Source of the DNA: Lachnospiraceae bacterium UBA7179
Lineage (GTDB): Bacteria; Bacillota; Clostridia; Lachnospirales; Lachnospiraceae
Direction: 5' to 3'
NCBI GenBank assembly: GCA_002491195.1
Contig: DKVL01000117.1
Coordinates: 23,732-47,927 of the forward strand
DNA: 24,196 nucleotides
Position numbers and translations under genes: made by a program. This document shows, one piece after another, positions 1 to 6,418 of this stretch. Numbering within the stretch: the first letter of the stretch is position 1; every line of letters starts with the position of its first letter. The notes beneath the pieces are model-generated. The model did no database searches and had not been told where the DNA came from. It worked only from the letters and a program-made list of their open reading frames with translations.

Positions 1-71
1 GTCATTCTTGAAACTGCCTTTCATTTCCACGGTCAGATCTTTCTCAATATCCTGAAATGTGGCTTCGGTAT
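1..71 (-). pseudogene. Duplicated internal fragment of the lipoprotein gene at 2078-2689
   Basis: These 71 bases are identical to positions 2120-2190, which lie inside the intact lipoprotein gene read leftward. Identity stops abruptly after base 71 and may continue beyond the left edge. Read on the minus strand it encodes part of the lipoprotein C-terminal region, including the segment DLTVEMKGSF. Perfect identity points to a recent duplication, to recombination that left a scar, or to an assembly join. Only the fragment is visible, so whether a second full copy exists outside the window cannot be judged. Confidence 0.8.
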
Positions 72-212
72 ACTTTAACTTATGGACATTTGGAGGTCAG
101 CAACATGAGGTACATTTTCAGGCGACTGCTCCTTTGCAGGAATCGGCTCTGGCAATGGAATAATGATTTTATATATCCTCCATAAATTTTTGTGAATTTT
201 GCGTCTATTGAG
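72..212. other. Junction region without a convincing gene
   Basis: Between the duplicated lipoprotein fragment and the dinJ promoter there is only a weak 49-codon minus-strand frame. It starts at an ATG at 222-224 and stops at 75-77. Its product would be basic at the N-terminus and then proline-rich (IIIPLPEPIPAKEQ). It overlaps the dinJ promoter, has a purine-rich stretch only inside the frame, and matches no family I recognise. It may be a remnant truncated at the recombination junction near base 72. Confidence 0.25.
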
Positions 213-247
213 TTGATTTTGCATTGTAATTAGCATATACTATAAGC
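213..247 (+). promoter_or_regulatory. Promoter and autoregulatory operator of the dinJ-yafQ operon
   Basis: The -35 box TTGATT (213-218) and the -10 box TATACT (236-241) are 17 nt apart, about 30 nt upstream of the antitoxin start. A near-perfect palindrome, GCATATACTATAAGC (233-247, form GCnTATAnTATAnGC), sits over the -10 box. Ribbon-helix-helix antitoxins of the DinJ/RelB type typically bind such palindromes to repress their own operon. The sites are seen in the sequence; the binding is inferred. Confidence 0.65.
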
Positions 248-275
248 ACAATGAAACGCGAAAGGGGTTGATACT

Positions 276-551
276 ATGGCAAGCACAACAAATTTCAGCG
301 TCCGTATGGACAGCGACATCAAAAAAAAGTGTGAAGCGCTTTATGGCGAGTTAGGTATGAACCTGACTACGGCAATCAATGTTTTTCTGCGCCAGTCTCT
401 ACGTGTCGGCGGTTTTCCCTTTGAGGTCAAGCTGGAACAGCCCAACAAGGAAACGATTGCCGCCATGCTGGAAGCGGAACGTATCGCGCGGGATCCCAGC
501 GTAAAGCACTACTCCGATGTGGAAGAAGCACTTAGGGAGCTGAAACGATGA
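276..551 (+). CDS. dinJ: DinJ/RelB-family antitoxin
   Basis: This 91-residue protein is the antitoxin of a type II toxin-antitoxin pair. The N-terminus (about residues 4-45: NFSVRMDSDIKKKCEALYGELGMNLTTAINVFLRQSL) is the ribbon-helix-helix DNA-binding and dimerisation domain typical of DinJ/RelB. The acidic, helical C-terminus (about 60-91) is the usual toxin-wrapping tail. An AAAGGGG-type ribosome binding site lies about 8 nt before the ATG. The stop overlaps the toxin start by four bases (ATGA at 548-551), so the two are translationally coupled and the antitoxin is made first. The length is normal for the family and nothing is missing. It probably represses its own promoter at 213-247. Identification is firm at family level. 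Confidence 0.92.
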   Translation: MASTTNFSVRMDSDIKKKCEALYGELGMNLTTAINVFLRQSLRVGGFPFEVKLEQPNKETIAAMLEAERIARDPSVKHYSDVEEALRELKR

Positions 552-829
552 ACCGGGAAATTGTCTGGACGACAAGGTTCAAAAAGGACTATAAGCTGGC
601 GATTAAGCGCCACCTTGACATTGATCTGTTGGATGATATTATCAGAGCATTGTCGCGGGGCGAAAAATTGCCGGAGAAAAACAAAGACCATGAGCTGTCC
701 GGAGATTGGGTAGGGCATCGGGAATGTCATATCCAGCCTGATTGGTTACTGGTCTATCGCATTGACGATGATATTCTGGTTTTGACACTGGCCCGAACCG
801 GGACACACAGTGATATTTTCGGCAAATGA
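548..829 (+). CDS. yafQ: YafQ-family mRNA interferase toxin
   Basis: This 93-residue RelE/ParE-superfamily toxin is predicted to be a ribosome-dependent endoribonuclease that cleaves mRNA when the antitoxin is degraded. The YafQ signature is present: DHELSGDW (48-55) followed by GHRECHIQPDWLLVYR (56-71), then the terminal THSDIFGK (86-93). Candidate catalytic residues equivalent to the His/Asp set of E. coli YafQ are His48, His61, Asp65 and His87, with Phe91 near the end. All are intact, so the toxin looks functional. It overlaps dinJ by four bases and is the last gene of the operon. No terminator is obvious after it. Such modules are commonly exchanged, which fits the patchwork flanks. Confidence 0.92.
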   Translation: MNREIVWTTRFKKDYKLAIKRHLDIDLLDDIIRALSRGEKLPEKNKDHELSGDWVGHRECHIQPDWLLVYRIDDDILVLTLARTGTHSDIFGK

Positions 830-1082
830 GATATTCAAAGTTCCGGCTCCTGTTTTCTTGTCTGTTCACTCCCTGAAAACTGTTCATCCGCTTTCCGCAA
901 GCCCTCCGCAGCCTTGATTTCCTTACGCATGGCAATCGATGGCGACGCAGCCGCCTTTTGCATTCCAGAGCATTATGATTTCTCCTTTTTCACTGATTTT
1001 ATAATTATACCTATTTGCACACAAGAAGTAAATGGAAAAATGTTTTACTGAATCGCAGCGTGTATACGAATACCGACTTTTT
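830..1082. other. Inter-operon stretch with a possible minus-strand remnant
   Basis: A short minus-strand frame from an ATG at 928-930 to a stop at 835-837 encodes 31 mostly charged residues beginning MRKEIKAAEGLRKADEQFSG. It is open further upstream in the same frame without a clear start. It looks like the helical C-terminal tail of a larger, lost protein such as a plasmid or mobilisation protein, but it is too short to assign. The rest of the stretch, from about 960 to 1082, is AT-rich with no recognisable gene. Confidence 0.25.
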
Positions 1083-1091
1083 TGATATGAT
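1083..1091 (+). promoter_or_regulatory. Candidate extended -10 promoter for the 1116-1438 genes
   Basis: TGATATGAT (1083-1091) fits an extended -10 element. The matching -35 region is weak. Transcription would start just before the AAAGGAG site at 1106-1112. This is a weak prediction. Confidence 0.3.
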
Positions 1092-1115
1092 AAAAATGGG
1101 AAAGCAAAGGAGTGA

Positions 1116-1202
1116 GTGTTTGCGCTGGTTGAAAGCAACGATCAGATGTTGTGCAATCTTGAGAATGAGTTGACAGGCGGCGTAGAGGTGAATGTATTAT
1201 GA
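1116..1202 (+). CDS. Possible 28-codon leader peptide coupled to the next gene
   Basis: A short frame starts with GTG at 1116 and ends in TGA at 1200-1202. It encodes a peptide that begins MFALVESNDQMLCNLENE and ends GVEVNVL. AAAGGAG (1106-1112) lies immediately upstream, although the 3-nt spacing to the GTG is short. The stop overlaps the next gene's ATG as ATGA (1199-1202), the classic arrangement for translational coupling, and that gene has only a weak ribosome binding site of its own. An in-frame stop just before the GTG bounds it. It may be a genuine small gene, a coupling leader, or the C-terminal scrap of a decayed gene. No family is recognised. Confidence 0.35.
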   Translation: MFALVESNDQMLCNLENELTGGVEVNVL

Positions 1203-1438
1203 GTAGGAGCTACAGAAAGACACCAATGATCAAATGTTGCGGGGATAAAAAATATGGCAAGCGGCAGGCCAACAAAAAAGTCCGGCGGTCATATCAGAAT
1301 GTATTATGGAAAGGAAAACAGTATAGGAAACTTTACGAGACATGGGATATCAATGATATGATCCACTACTGGTCCAAAAGAGATGCGGAGAGACACGGCG
1401 AGCTGGACATCTGGAAAAAATGGTATTATCGAAAATAG
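1199..1438 (+). CDS. Small basic protein of unknown function (MSRSYRKTP type)
   Basis: The 79-residue product is very basic, with Lys/Arg-rich tracts (KKYGKRQANKKVRR at about 18-31), and has several Trp/Tyr residues near the C-terminus (WKKWYYRK). It starts MSRSYRKTPMIKCCGDKK. Short proteins with this opening are widespread in Firmicutes and often lie near prophage or accessory genes, but no function is established to my knowledge. The charge suggests nucleic acid binding; this is inference. The start overlaps the preceding short frame by ATGA. It ends shortly before the helical-protein frame that follows. Confidence 0.6.
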   Translation: MSRSYRKTPMIKCCGDKKYGKRQANKKVRRSYQNVLWKGKQYRKLYETWDINDMIHYWSKRDAERHGELDIWKKWYYRK

Positions 1439-1484
1439 AGGAGAATTGTATTTAGATGCTGTTGTGCACGTGTATGTTTTTCGA

Positions 1485-1973
1485 ATGACACGGGAGGAGA
1501 TTTTGGATTATATGGAGCGGAATATTTTGCCGGATCGATTCCAGTCTTATGAAAATGATTTGCGAAATTATGCATTGACATCAAACGGTGTAACTTATAT
1601 GCAACGTGCAGCGAAGGACGGGAAACAGGAGAAATATAGAATGCCAAAGAATGTGGCAGCGGTTGCAGAATATCTGGATCTGCTTATAAAGAGAAAGATT
1701 TTTGTAGAATTATCGACTGATAAGGAGGTATGTGATATGACAATGGCACAATTTTCAAGAGATGATATGTTAATTTATCAAGGACGCGAAGAGGAGCGGG
1801 CAGAAGCTGTTATAGAGTTGTTGGAAGAAGTTGGAGAACTGCCTGGTGCGCTTAGACAGCTAATCATGGGGCAGAAAGATATTGAAGTGCTGCGCAGATG
1901 GCACAGGTTGGCGGCAAAGGCGCAGTCTATTGAAGAGTATGAGAAAGCAGTGGGAACATATTCTATACGATAA
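1485..1973 (+). CDS. Uncharacterised helical protein, possibly a remnant of a larger accessory protein
   Basis: The frame is open well upstream of 1485. I chose ATG 1485 (162 residues), but it has no good ribosome binding site. An alternative TTG at 1446 follows GAGGAG, with poor spacing. Inside the frame, AAGGAGG (1722-1728) lies 8 nt before an in-frame ATG at 1737, an excellent start that would give a separate 78-residue protein. The product is helical. The tail (YQGREEERAEAVIELLEEVGE) resembles the charged C-terminal helices that follow Rpn/PD-(D/E)XK transposase-like nucleases in Clostridia, but no nuclease motif is present. A truncated Rpn-like gene or a standalone protein of unknown function are both possible. 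Confidence 0.45.
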   Translation: MTREEILDYMERNILPDRFQSYENDLRNYALTSNGVTYMQRAAKDGKQEKYRMPKNVAAVAEYLDLLIKRKIFVELSTDKEVCDMTMAQFSRDDMLIYQGREEERAEAVIELLEEVGELPGALRQLIMGQKDIEVLRRWHRLAAKAQSIEEYEKAVGTYSIR

Positions 1974-1992
1974 AACGCCAAAACTATTTTGG

Positions 1993-2076
1993 ACTCCATT
2001 TGGGCAGAAATTAGAATCGTGAATTGTCTGTTTTATATCATGTAGTTCACGACTCTAATCCCTGTCTGGATGGAGT
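1993..2076. repeat. 33-bp imperfect inverted repeat between convergent genes
   Basis: The arms 1993-2025 and 2044-2076 pair imperfectly around an 18-nt loop. The best-matched block is ATTAGAATCGTGAA against ATTAGAGTCGTGAA (one mismatch), and the outermost ACTCCAT is also exact. It lies exactly between the stop at 1973 and the leftward lipoprotein stop at 2078. It may act as a bidirectional transcription barrier, but it lacks a long T-run on either side, so a small palindromic repeat element is equally plausible. Confidence 0.55.
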
Positions 2077-2077
2077 A

Positions 2078-2689
2078 TTAGGAAACCTTCACAATTCGAA
2101 TTTCCGTGGCATAGAAGACGTCATTCTTGAAACTGCCTTTCATTTCCACGGTCAGATCTTTCTCAATATCCTGAAATGTGGCTTCGGTATCTTCATAGCT
2201 GTCTCCGCCATTACGAATCGTTCTCATATAAAAATGGGTATTTTCATCATAAACCACTGGAACTAACTCGGAATCAGGAATTTCTGCATCAGAGCTGGGG
2301 GAACCAGCCATCAGAGTTCCATCATCAAGGATTTCCGTAGTTATTTCGACAATAGAAAAGGAATCCCCGTCAATTTTCCATACAACGCCTTCGAAATCCG
2401 CATCGACAGCTGCTGCGACTTCGGGAGGCAGGACATGCCATTTCCCTTCTGTGTTAGCAGCGCTTGTATCACTTGGCGCTGATGCTGCATCATTGTCGTT
2501 CGTGGATGCGTCATCTTGTGCCGTCTCTGGCTCAGATGGTTCAGCGGTGTCAGAAGAAGACGAGGTCAGGTCGATTACCTGATCAGCGTCTGTACCCGGT
2601 GCGGGGGTGGAACTGCATCCAGTGTTTAACAGGCTGGATATGCAGACGACACCTAATAATGTGATCGCATGTTTCGTTTGTTTTTTCAT
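2078..2689 (-). CDS. Putative secreted lipoprotein of unknown function
   Basis: The product has 203 residues from the ATG at 2687-2689, chosen because AGGAGGA sits correctly upstream and the N-terminus then becomes a proper signal peptide. That peptide is MKKQTKH, a hydrophobic stretch (ITLLGVVCISSLL) and the lipobox NTGC, with Cys25 the predicted lipidated residue. Residues about 26-80 form a low-complexity Ser/Thr/Asp/Ala/Pro linker, as in surface lipoproteins. The C-terminal part (about 85-203) is a predicted beta-rich domain without a family I recognise. A TATAAT (minus strand, 2752-2747) upstream is a likely -10 box without a good -35. The leader contains the AGTAAGGAACTGTTC repeat (2718-2732). 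Part of its 3' half is duplicated at 1-71. Confidence 0.8.
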   Translation of the reverse strand: MKKQTKHAITLLGVVCISSLLNTGCSSTPAPGTDADQVIDLTSSSSDTAEPSEPETAQDDASTNDNDAASAPSDTSAANTEGKWHVLPPEVAAAVDADFEGVVWKIDGDSFSIVEITTEILDDGTLMAGSPSSDAEIPDSELVPVVYDENTHFYMRTIRNGGDSYEDTEATFQDIEKDLTVEMKGSFKNDVFYATEIRIVKVS

Positions 2690-2717
2690 AAATAAAATCC
2701 TCCTGGTATTCATTTGC

Positions 2718-2732
2718 GAACAGTTCCTTACT
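2718..2732 (-). repeat. TAAGGAACTG repeat, copy in the lipoprotein leader
   Basis: On the minus strand this reads AGTAAGGAACTGTTC, identical over 15 bases to 12474-12488. It lies in sense orientation 29 nt upstream of the lipoprotein ATG, just before its ribosome binding site. Confidence 0.6.
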
Positions 2733-2879
2733 GTCTGCAAGTCCCTATTATATTACGAGAATCTCTAATTTTGCTCTAAAACTGTAAATAGAAGAATTGT
2801 TTGAACACGGTCTAATGCGATGCAGAGAATAAGAATCCGTTAGAACGTATAGATATCATGGCAAAAATAAGATTCCTTA

Positions 2880-2934
2880 TTGACAAACGAATAAGACTGT
2901 AGTAGTCTATGTATAGATACTACTACAGTCTTAT
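2880..2934 (+). promoter_or_regulatory. blaI-type promoter with long palindromic operator
   Basis: A consensus -35 box TTGACA (2880-2885) is followed at 17 nt by TAGTCT (2903-2908), a possible -10 box. Over the -10 and start region lies a perfect inverted repeat with 16-base arms, ATAAGACTGTAGTAGT (2891-2906) and its complement (2919-2934), separated by 12 nt. The TACTACA/TGTAGTA core matches the TACA/TGTA style of BlaI/MecI operators. The gene directly downstream is a BlaI-type repressor, so autorepression is strongly suggested, with two dimers possibly binding the two arms. Confidence 0.8.
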
Positions 2935-2952
2935 ATAAAGGAGAACTTATTT

Positions 2953-3327
2953 ATGAAAGAAGAGACGACAAAATTATTTGATTCTGAACTGAAAGTGATG
3001 AATATCTTGTGGAGGGACGGCGATGTGCCAGCAAAATATATTGCAGATATTTTGAATAAGGAGCTGGGCTGGAACAAAAACACGACTTACACACTGATCA
3101 AGCGCTGTATGAAAAAAGGCGCGATTGAGCGCACAGAGCCGAATTTCATGTGTCATGCGCTGATTCCCAAGGAGAAGGTGCAGGAGGCAGAGACAAATGA
3201 GCTGATTGATAAGGTCTATGATGGTTCTGCAGATAAACTGTTTGCGGCTCTGCTTGGCAGAAAGAAGCTCTCCGCAGAGCAGATCGGGCAATTGAAACAG
3301 ATTGTAGAGACATATGAGGAGAATTGA
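2953..3327 (+). CDS. BlaI/MecI-family transcriptional repressor
   Basis: This 124-residue winged-helix repressor contains the family pattern LFDSELKVMNILWRDGDVPAKYIADIL (about 8-34), the recognition helix region WNKNTTYTLIKRCMKKGAIER (about 40-60), and the C-terminal dimerisation helices that carry the proteolysis-sensitive region in BlaI. AAAGGAG lies 8 nt before the ATG. The palindrome at 2891-2934 is its likely operator. The M56 protease gene downstream is its probable partner: in the BlaI/BlaR1 scheme the protease, when activated, causes cleavage or release of the repressor. No beta-lactamase gene is in the window, so the regulon is probably its own operon plus unlinked targets. Family assignment is secure; the inducing signal is unknown. 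Confidence 0.9.
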   Translation: MKEETTKLFDSELKVMNILWRDGDVPAKYIADILNKELGWNKNTTYTLIKRCMKKGAIERTEPNFMCHALIPKEKVQEAETNELIDKVYDGSADKLFAALLGRKKLSAEQIGQLKQIVETYEEN

Positions 3328-3491
3328 TACTCAAGGATGAAAAGATTTTCCAAATGGTTAAAAGATGTTTGCTAAGAAAATGGAAGAACGCAAGGGCAGC
3401 ATTCTTCACGGATTGTCTGTGCGCTGAGGCGGCATAACTGGAAGTGGGATATCGCTTGGGTTCAGAATAATGATATGAGAGGAGGGAGAGC

Positions 3492-6278
3492 ATGAGTTTA
3501 TTGCAGATGAGCTTATCGGGTGCGGTTATGATCGTGGTGGTGATTGTCATACGCGCGATTGCAATCAACCGTCTACCCAAAAGAACCTTTTTGATTTTAT
3601 GGGGAATTGTGTTATTGAGACTACTGGTGCCGTTTTCCATTCCGTCGACGTTTCGTGTCTATTCGTTGATTGAGCAGAATATCACTTCGGATATGGCAGT
3701 TCAGATACCAACAGCACAAAGTTCGCTTGCGGAGCATCATGGAAGTGTGGAAGCGGATGATCCGGATGCCGCTTATATGGTGCAGAATGGAAATACGGGT
3801 GGTCGTGATACAGGGGAAATTGCTGCCTGGATGCAGGGAGTAGATAAAAAGATAAAGACTATATTTGCAGAGTCTGACAACAAAGATAATGAGAATGACA
3901 ATGGTGTCAATAATGATGAGGGAGGGCAGGTCATTTCTGATAAGGAATATTTTGCAGATAAGAGAAATGACATAGGTGTCATTTTAATGTATGCGCTGCA
4001 AAAAGTATTGCTCTGTTATCAGCAGATCAAGTCGCTGTGTTTTATGATCTGGTGTGCTGGAATGATGTGCTGCATTGGCTATTTTGCGATATCTTATCTG
4101 CATTGCCGGTTTGAGTTCCGTATATCTCTTCCGGTTGAAAATGCATTTGTGCAGCGTTGGGTGCAGCAGAACCTGCGCTGTCGCGAAACATTCATTTTGC
4201 CGCGCCGTCTCATTTCCATCAGGCAGTCGGACCGGATCTCTTCGCCATTGACATATGGCATTGTTCATCCTGTCATTCTGATGCCCAAAAGCACAGACTG
4301 GGACAATACAGAACAGCTGCAGTATGTCCTGATGCATGAATATGTGCATATCTGCCGCTATGATGCACTGATGAAACTGATTGTCACATGCACGCTCTGT
4401 ATCCACTGGTTGAATCCGCTGGTGTGGATCATGTGGTTTCTTTTTAACCGGGATGTGGAAATCGCCTGCGATGAGTGCGTTGTGCGCCATATGGGAGAAG
4501 CGTCAAAGTCGGCGTATGCGTTGATGCTGATTCAGATGGAGGCTAAGAGAAGCGGATTTGCACCACTATGCAGCGGCCTGTTATCAAGATTTGGAAACAA
4601 AGCAATGAAAGAGAGGATTACAGCGATCATGAAGATAAGAAAAAAATCCATGCTGGCAGTGGTTGTGGCAGCAGTCTTGGTCATCAGCGTGACGATTGTC
4701 ATGCTGACGACGGCATTTGCCGCCTCTGCAGCAGAGACAAAAAACAATAATAAGGAATACGAGATGCTTCTTGCCCTAAAATTCGATGGCTATGAGGATA
4801 TGAGCATTTCGGAGTATCGGAATAAGGTATGGGCATTGACGGACACGGAGGAGTATAGGGATCTCATAGAACGTTTTTTTCAGGATGAGACCATATACGC
4901 AATGTATGAGACTGCAAAGGGGACAGACAGCAATGAGACAGCTGATTTCCTGTACAATGTATTGGGACCCGTCATGTCGGGGAGACAGTCGGTCAGCTTT
5001 AACGGGTATGCTGTGACAGATTTTGACAGCGCTTCGGAAAATGCTTCCCTGGAGTACTCCGGGACACTGACGATTCTGGATGCAGACCAGCTTACTGTGG
5101 GGGAGTATCTCTCAGTGCGCCATCATATAGAGGAGGATATGGGGAGCAGTCTGCATGGCCTGTCTGTCAGTGAACTGCGCGATGAGGAATTGATGAAGGT
5201 GCTGCTTGATGAGACTGTACTAAATATCACAATGATGTACCAGAATAACCTGATGAAGACGGATCTGGAATATGTGTACAAGCCACTGGATGGCGTGGCT
5301 GCCGACGATATGGACGACTGGCAGAAAGAGCGCCGCGACGAGTGGGACAAAATGATGGAACCGTATGTGCCGTTTGGTCTGACATACAATTATGACTGGG
5401 ATACGGATGATTACAAGATGTTTTTTAATGGAAAGGAAGTGCGGGGAATTTACGACGGAGAGGAGAACATCTGGATTTCAGAGCACGTGGGAATTGGTAA
5501 GGATATCTATGCGCCGGATGCGATCGAGCTGTTTGTGGTGTATGAGAATCATAAGATTGTCGGACTGCGGGAAGCGACCGCGCAGGAGATGGAGGAGATC
5601 ACCGCAAGACGCCAGGCTGCGACAGATGCTTATCAAAGTGGGGAACAGGAAATCCGGGAGACGATGCCCGCAGCAAAGGAGGATTACCGGAGTCTCTTTA
5701 CCCTTAAGACCTCAGACTACCGGCAAAAATCCATCGCGGATTTTAATATGGAATATCTGGACTGGTGCAATGAGGATTATGAGCGGATGGAACGGATCGG
5801 ATGCGATCGCGGCTGGAGCGATTACCGTGTTGCCTTGACGGATGAGGAGAGATCGTTTGTCGAATTGACAACATGGCTGTCGGGTATGGAGAATGCAGAA
5901 TACGTCAGAAGTCTGAATAAGAATAAGCCGGAGCAGGATATCAGCGATCGTGTCTGCCTAACCAGTAAGGAAGAATATGCGCAAAACGGTTATGGCTCGG
6001 CATGGTGCGCACTGGATTATGGCTTTTCCTACCATATTTCAGATAAGGAGAAGGTCAGCATCGGAGAGCGCGATGACCAGGTTGGCGGGATGGTGCGCGA
6101 GATACAGGACTATTGGGATTCGGCGGATATCAATGAAATACTGCAGCTGGCAAAGAGTGATCTATTAAAGCAGCTGCAATCTATCGCAGCGAAGTACAGC
6201 AACCAGAATATAGCCATTACAATTCTTGACGACCAGACATATTTTGAGAGTATGGATGAGAGAATGCTATATGATTGA
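3492..6278 (+). CDS. BlaR1-like M56 membrane metalloprotease with duplicated sensor domain
   Basis: The 928-residue protein has membrane segments at about 5-25, 33-50, 178-200 and 297-317, and a last one at about 387-410. The zinc site is HEYVH (282-286) with the downstream glutamate in EIACDE (Glu323), as in M56 peptidases. After the last membrane segment, where BlaR1/MecR1 carry a penicillin-binding sensor domain, there are instead about 510 residues outside the membrane. They hold two related blocks, one from about 424 (LLALKFDGYEDMSISEYR) and one from about 735 (LFTLKTSDYRQKSIADFN). No SxxK or KTG beta-lactam motif is seen. GGAGG precedes the ATG. The gene follows the BlaI repressor after 164 nt of apparently non-coding sequence. 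It probably senses an unknown envelope signal and relieves BlaI repression. Confidence 0.87.
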   Translation: MSLLQMSLSGAVMIVVVIVIRAIAINRLPKRTFLILWGIVLLRLLVPFSIPSTFRVYSLIEQNITSDMAVQIPTAQSSLAEHHGSVEADDPDAAYMVQNGNTGGRDTGEIAAWMQGVDKKIKTIFAESDNKDNENDNGVNNDEGGQVISDKEYFADKRNDIGVILMYALQKVLLCYQQIKSLCFMIWCAGMMCCIGYFAISYLHCRFEFRISLPVENAFVQRWVQQNLRCRETFILPRRLISIRQSDRISSPLTYGIVHPVILMPKSTDWDNTEQLQYVLMHEYVHICRYDALMKLIVTCTLCIHWLNPLVWIMWFLFNRDVEIACDECVVRHMGEASKSAYALMLIQMEAKRSGFAPLCSGLLSRFGNKAMKERITAIMKIRKKSMLAVVVAAVLVISVTIVMLTTAFAASAAETKNNNKEYEMLLALKFDGYEDMSISEYRNKVWALTDTEEYRDLIERFFQDETIYAMYETAKGTDSNETADFLYNVLGPVMSGRQSVSFNGYAVTDFDSASENASLEYSGTLTILDADQLTVGEYLSVRHHIEEDMGSSLHGLSVSELRDEELMKVLLDETVLNITMMYQNNLMKTDLEYVYKPLDGVAADDMDDWQKERRDEWDKMMEPYVPFGLTYNYDWDTDDYKMFFNGKEVRGIYDGEENIWISEHVGIGKDIYAPDAIELFVVYENHKIVGLREATAQEMEEITARRQAATDAYQSGEQEIRETMPAAKEDYRSLFTLKTSDYRQKSIADFNMEYLDWCNEDYERMERIGCDRGWSDYRVALTDEERSFVELTTWLSGMENAEYVRSLNKNKPEQDISDRVCLTSKEEYAQNGYGSAWCALDYGFSYHISDKEKVSIGERDDQVGGMVREIQDYWDSADINEILQLAKSDLLKQLQSIAAKYSNQNIAITILDDQTYFESMDERMLYD

Positions 6279-6347
6279 TGCGAGGGAATGATCTGATCCT
6301 AAAAGCAGTCAGCGCAGGTGAAAAGAGTATTCGTACCATTAAAAACG

Positions 6348-6393
6348 CTGCCATAAACGAGGAGCATTATGTGATGCTCCTCGTTTGTGGCAG
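6348..6393 (-). terminator. Strong hairpin terminator between convergent operons
   Basis: Arms 6348-6367 and 6374-6393 pair over 20 bases with a single mismatch around a 6-nt loop. On the minus strand the hairpin is followed by a TTTTT run (complement of AAAAA at 6342-6346), so it is an intrinsic terminator for the leftward gene at 6419. It may also stop readthrough from the M56 gene, although the plus side has no T-run. Confidence 0.8.
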
Positions 6394-6418
6394 TTGCATG
6401 AAAAAGAATCATTGTCAT

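Noticed and set aside
2024..2664. Plus-strand open frames opposite the lipoprotein gene
   Set aside because: They lie antisense to a gene with a lipobox and ribosome binding site, have no ribosome binding sites themselves and encode unpatterned sequence.
3328..3491. Short frames between the BlaI-type and M56 genes (for example a 20-codon frame beginning MFAKKMEERKG)
   Set aside because: They are short, lack good ribosome binding sites and show no conserved motif; the gap may be degraded sequence or a leader.
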